DNA from: Bacilli bacterium
GTDB lineage: Bacteria > Bacillota_I > Bacilli_A > RF39 > UBA660
Assembly (NCBI GenBank): GCA_022793565.1
Contig: JAAWDC010000143.1
Coordinates: 1 to 7,071, forward strand
Direction of reading: 5' to 3'
Length of the DNA: 7,071 nt
The notes under the pieces were generated by a model. The model ran no database searches and was not told the origin of the DNA. It worked only from the letters and a program-made list of their open reading frames with translations. Of this stretch, positions 6,826-7,071 are shown piece after piece. The first letter of the stretch is position 1, and every line of letters starts with the position of its first letter. The position numbers and the translations under genes were made by a program.

Positions 6826-7071
6826 TCAATAGTCTTCCTTTAGATCTATTACTTTCCAACATTTGGTTAAATTTGCTACTTGAATATGAATTCCACTTTG
6901 ACAATATGGACAGGCTTTTTCCTTAAGATTACTAAGTGGACCACCACAAGATGGACAAGTAATTCCAAGTACTCGAGCATCAAAACCAGCTTTTTGAACA
7001 TCGTAGACATAAACATAAGTAGTCGTAAATCGCGTCTGTTTTTTATACTGATCAGATATAAGAACTTTCCC
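6826..7071 (-). CDS. Zinc-ribbon protein, C-terminal fragment (possibly YdjG/Tim44-like)
   Basis: This is the last 81 residues of a gene whose start lies beyond the window edge; the frame is open from base 7071 to a TGA stop at 6826-6828. The fragment begins GKVLISDQYKK, continues with a Tyr/Val-rich beta-type stretch (TTTYVYVYDV), and has a four-cysteine zinc ribbon: CPSC at fragment residues 39-42 and CPYC at 54-57. A short tail ends in KEDY. From family knowledge, Firmicutes proteins with a Tim44-like or YdjG-like domain often end with such a ribbon and are encoded next to an SPFH protein. That assignment is inferred from the ribbon and the neighbour, because the main domain is missing. 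It lies 18 bases upstream of the SPFH gene and is almost certainly cotranscribed with it. A generic TFIIB-type zinc-ribbon protein is the alternative. Confidence 0.75.
   Translation of the reverse strand, partial: GKVLISDQYKKQTRFTTTYVYVYDVQKAGFDARVLGITCPSCGGPLSNLKEKACPYCQSGIHIQVANLTKCWKVIDLKEDY

Noticed and set aside
2588..7071. Anti-phage defence island
   Set aside because: SPFH and lipoprotein genes occur in some stress systems, but no nuclease, toxin, reverse transcriptase, NTPase effector or mobile-element gene is present in the window.

Overview
The window is AT-rich, and all ten protein genes lie on the minus strand, so transcription runs from high to low coordinates. The low G+C, the strong AGGAGG/AGGTGAG ribosome sites, the A/T-rich intrinsic terminators, a lipoprotein signal and NatAB-type and DUF1307-like proteins together suggest a Bacillota genome. 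A gut Erysipelotrichia/Bacilli or Clostridia type is possible, but the genus cannot be read from the sequence. TGG is used for Trp and TGA as a stop, so the standard bacterial code fits. I see no RNA genes, IS elements, CRISPR arrays or phage genes.

Unit A (7071 down to about 2588) is a tight run of six genes: the C-terminal end of a zinc-ribbon protein, an SPFH/YdjI-like protein with its own C-terminal zinc ribbon, a DUF1307/YehR-like lipoprotein, a NatA-like ABC ATPase, a NatB-like ABC permease and a 72-aa orphan protein. Gaps are 3-47 bases, with one 11-base overlap. A terminator-like hairpin sits between the lipoprotein and the ATPase and may reduce expression of the ABC genes relative to the SPFH part. 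A second, perfect 10-bp hairpin with a T-tract ends the unit directly after the orphan's stop codon. Functionally this looks like an envelope module: a membrane scaffold of the SPFH class, a surface lipoprotein and an ABC-2 exporter. The SPFH plus zinc-ribbon pair recalls the B. subtilis YdjG-YdjH-YdjI set that works with PspA, but no PspA gene is visible here.

Unit B (about 2552 down to 8) starts from a consensus TATAAT and encodes a soluble bacterial PH-domain protein, a CYTH-domain (triphosphate-binding) protein, an ADP-ribosylglycohydrolase and a GyrI-like small-molecule-binding protein. The last two genes are only 2 bases apart. There is a 103-base gap before the ADP-ribosylglycohydrolase gene with no convincing terminator or promoter. 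These are small cytosolic proteins with nucleotide or small-ligand folds. A shared pathway is possible but not shown.

The window reads mostly as ordinary chromosomal accessory or housekeeping DNA. The best leads are the SPFH-lipoprotein-NatAB-orphan operon without PspA, the internal attenuator-like hairpin, and the unrecognised 72-aa last cistron.
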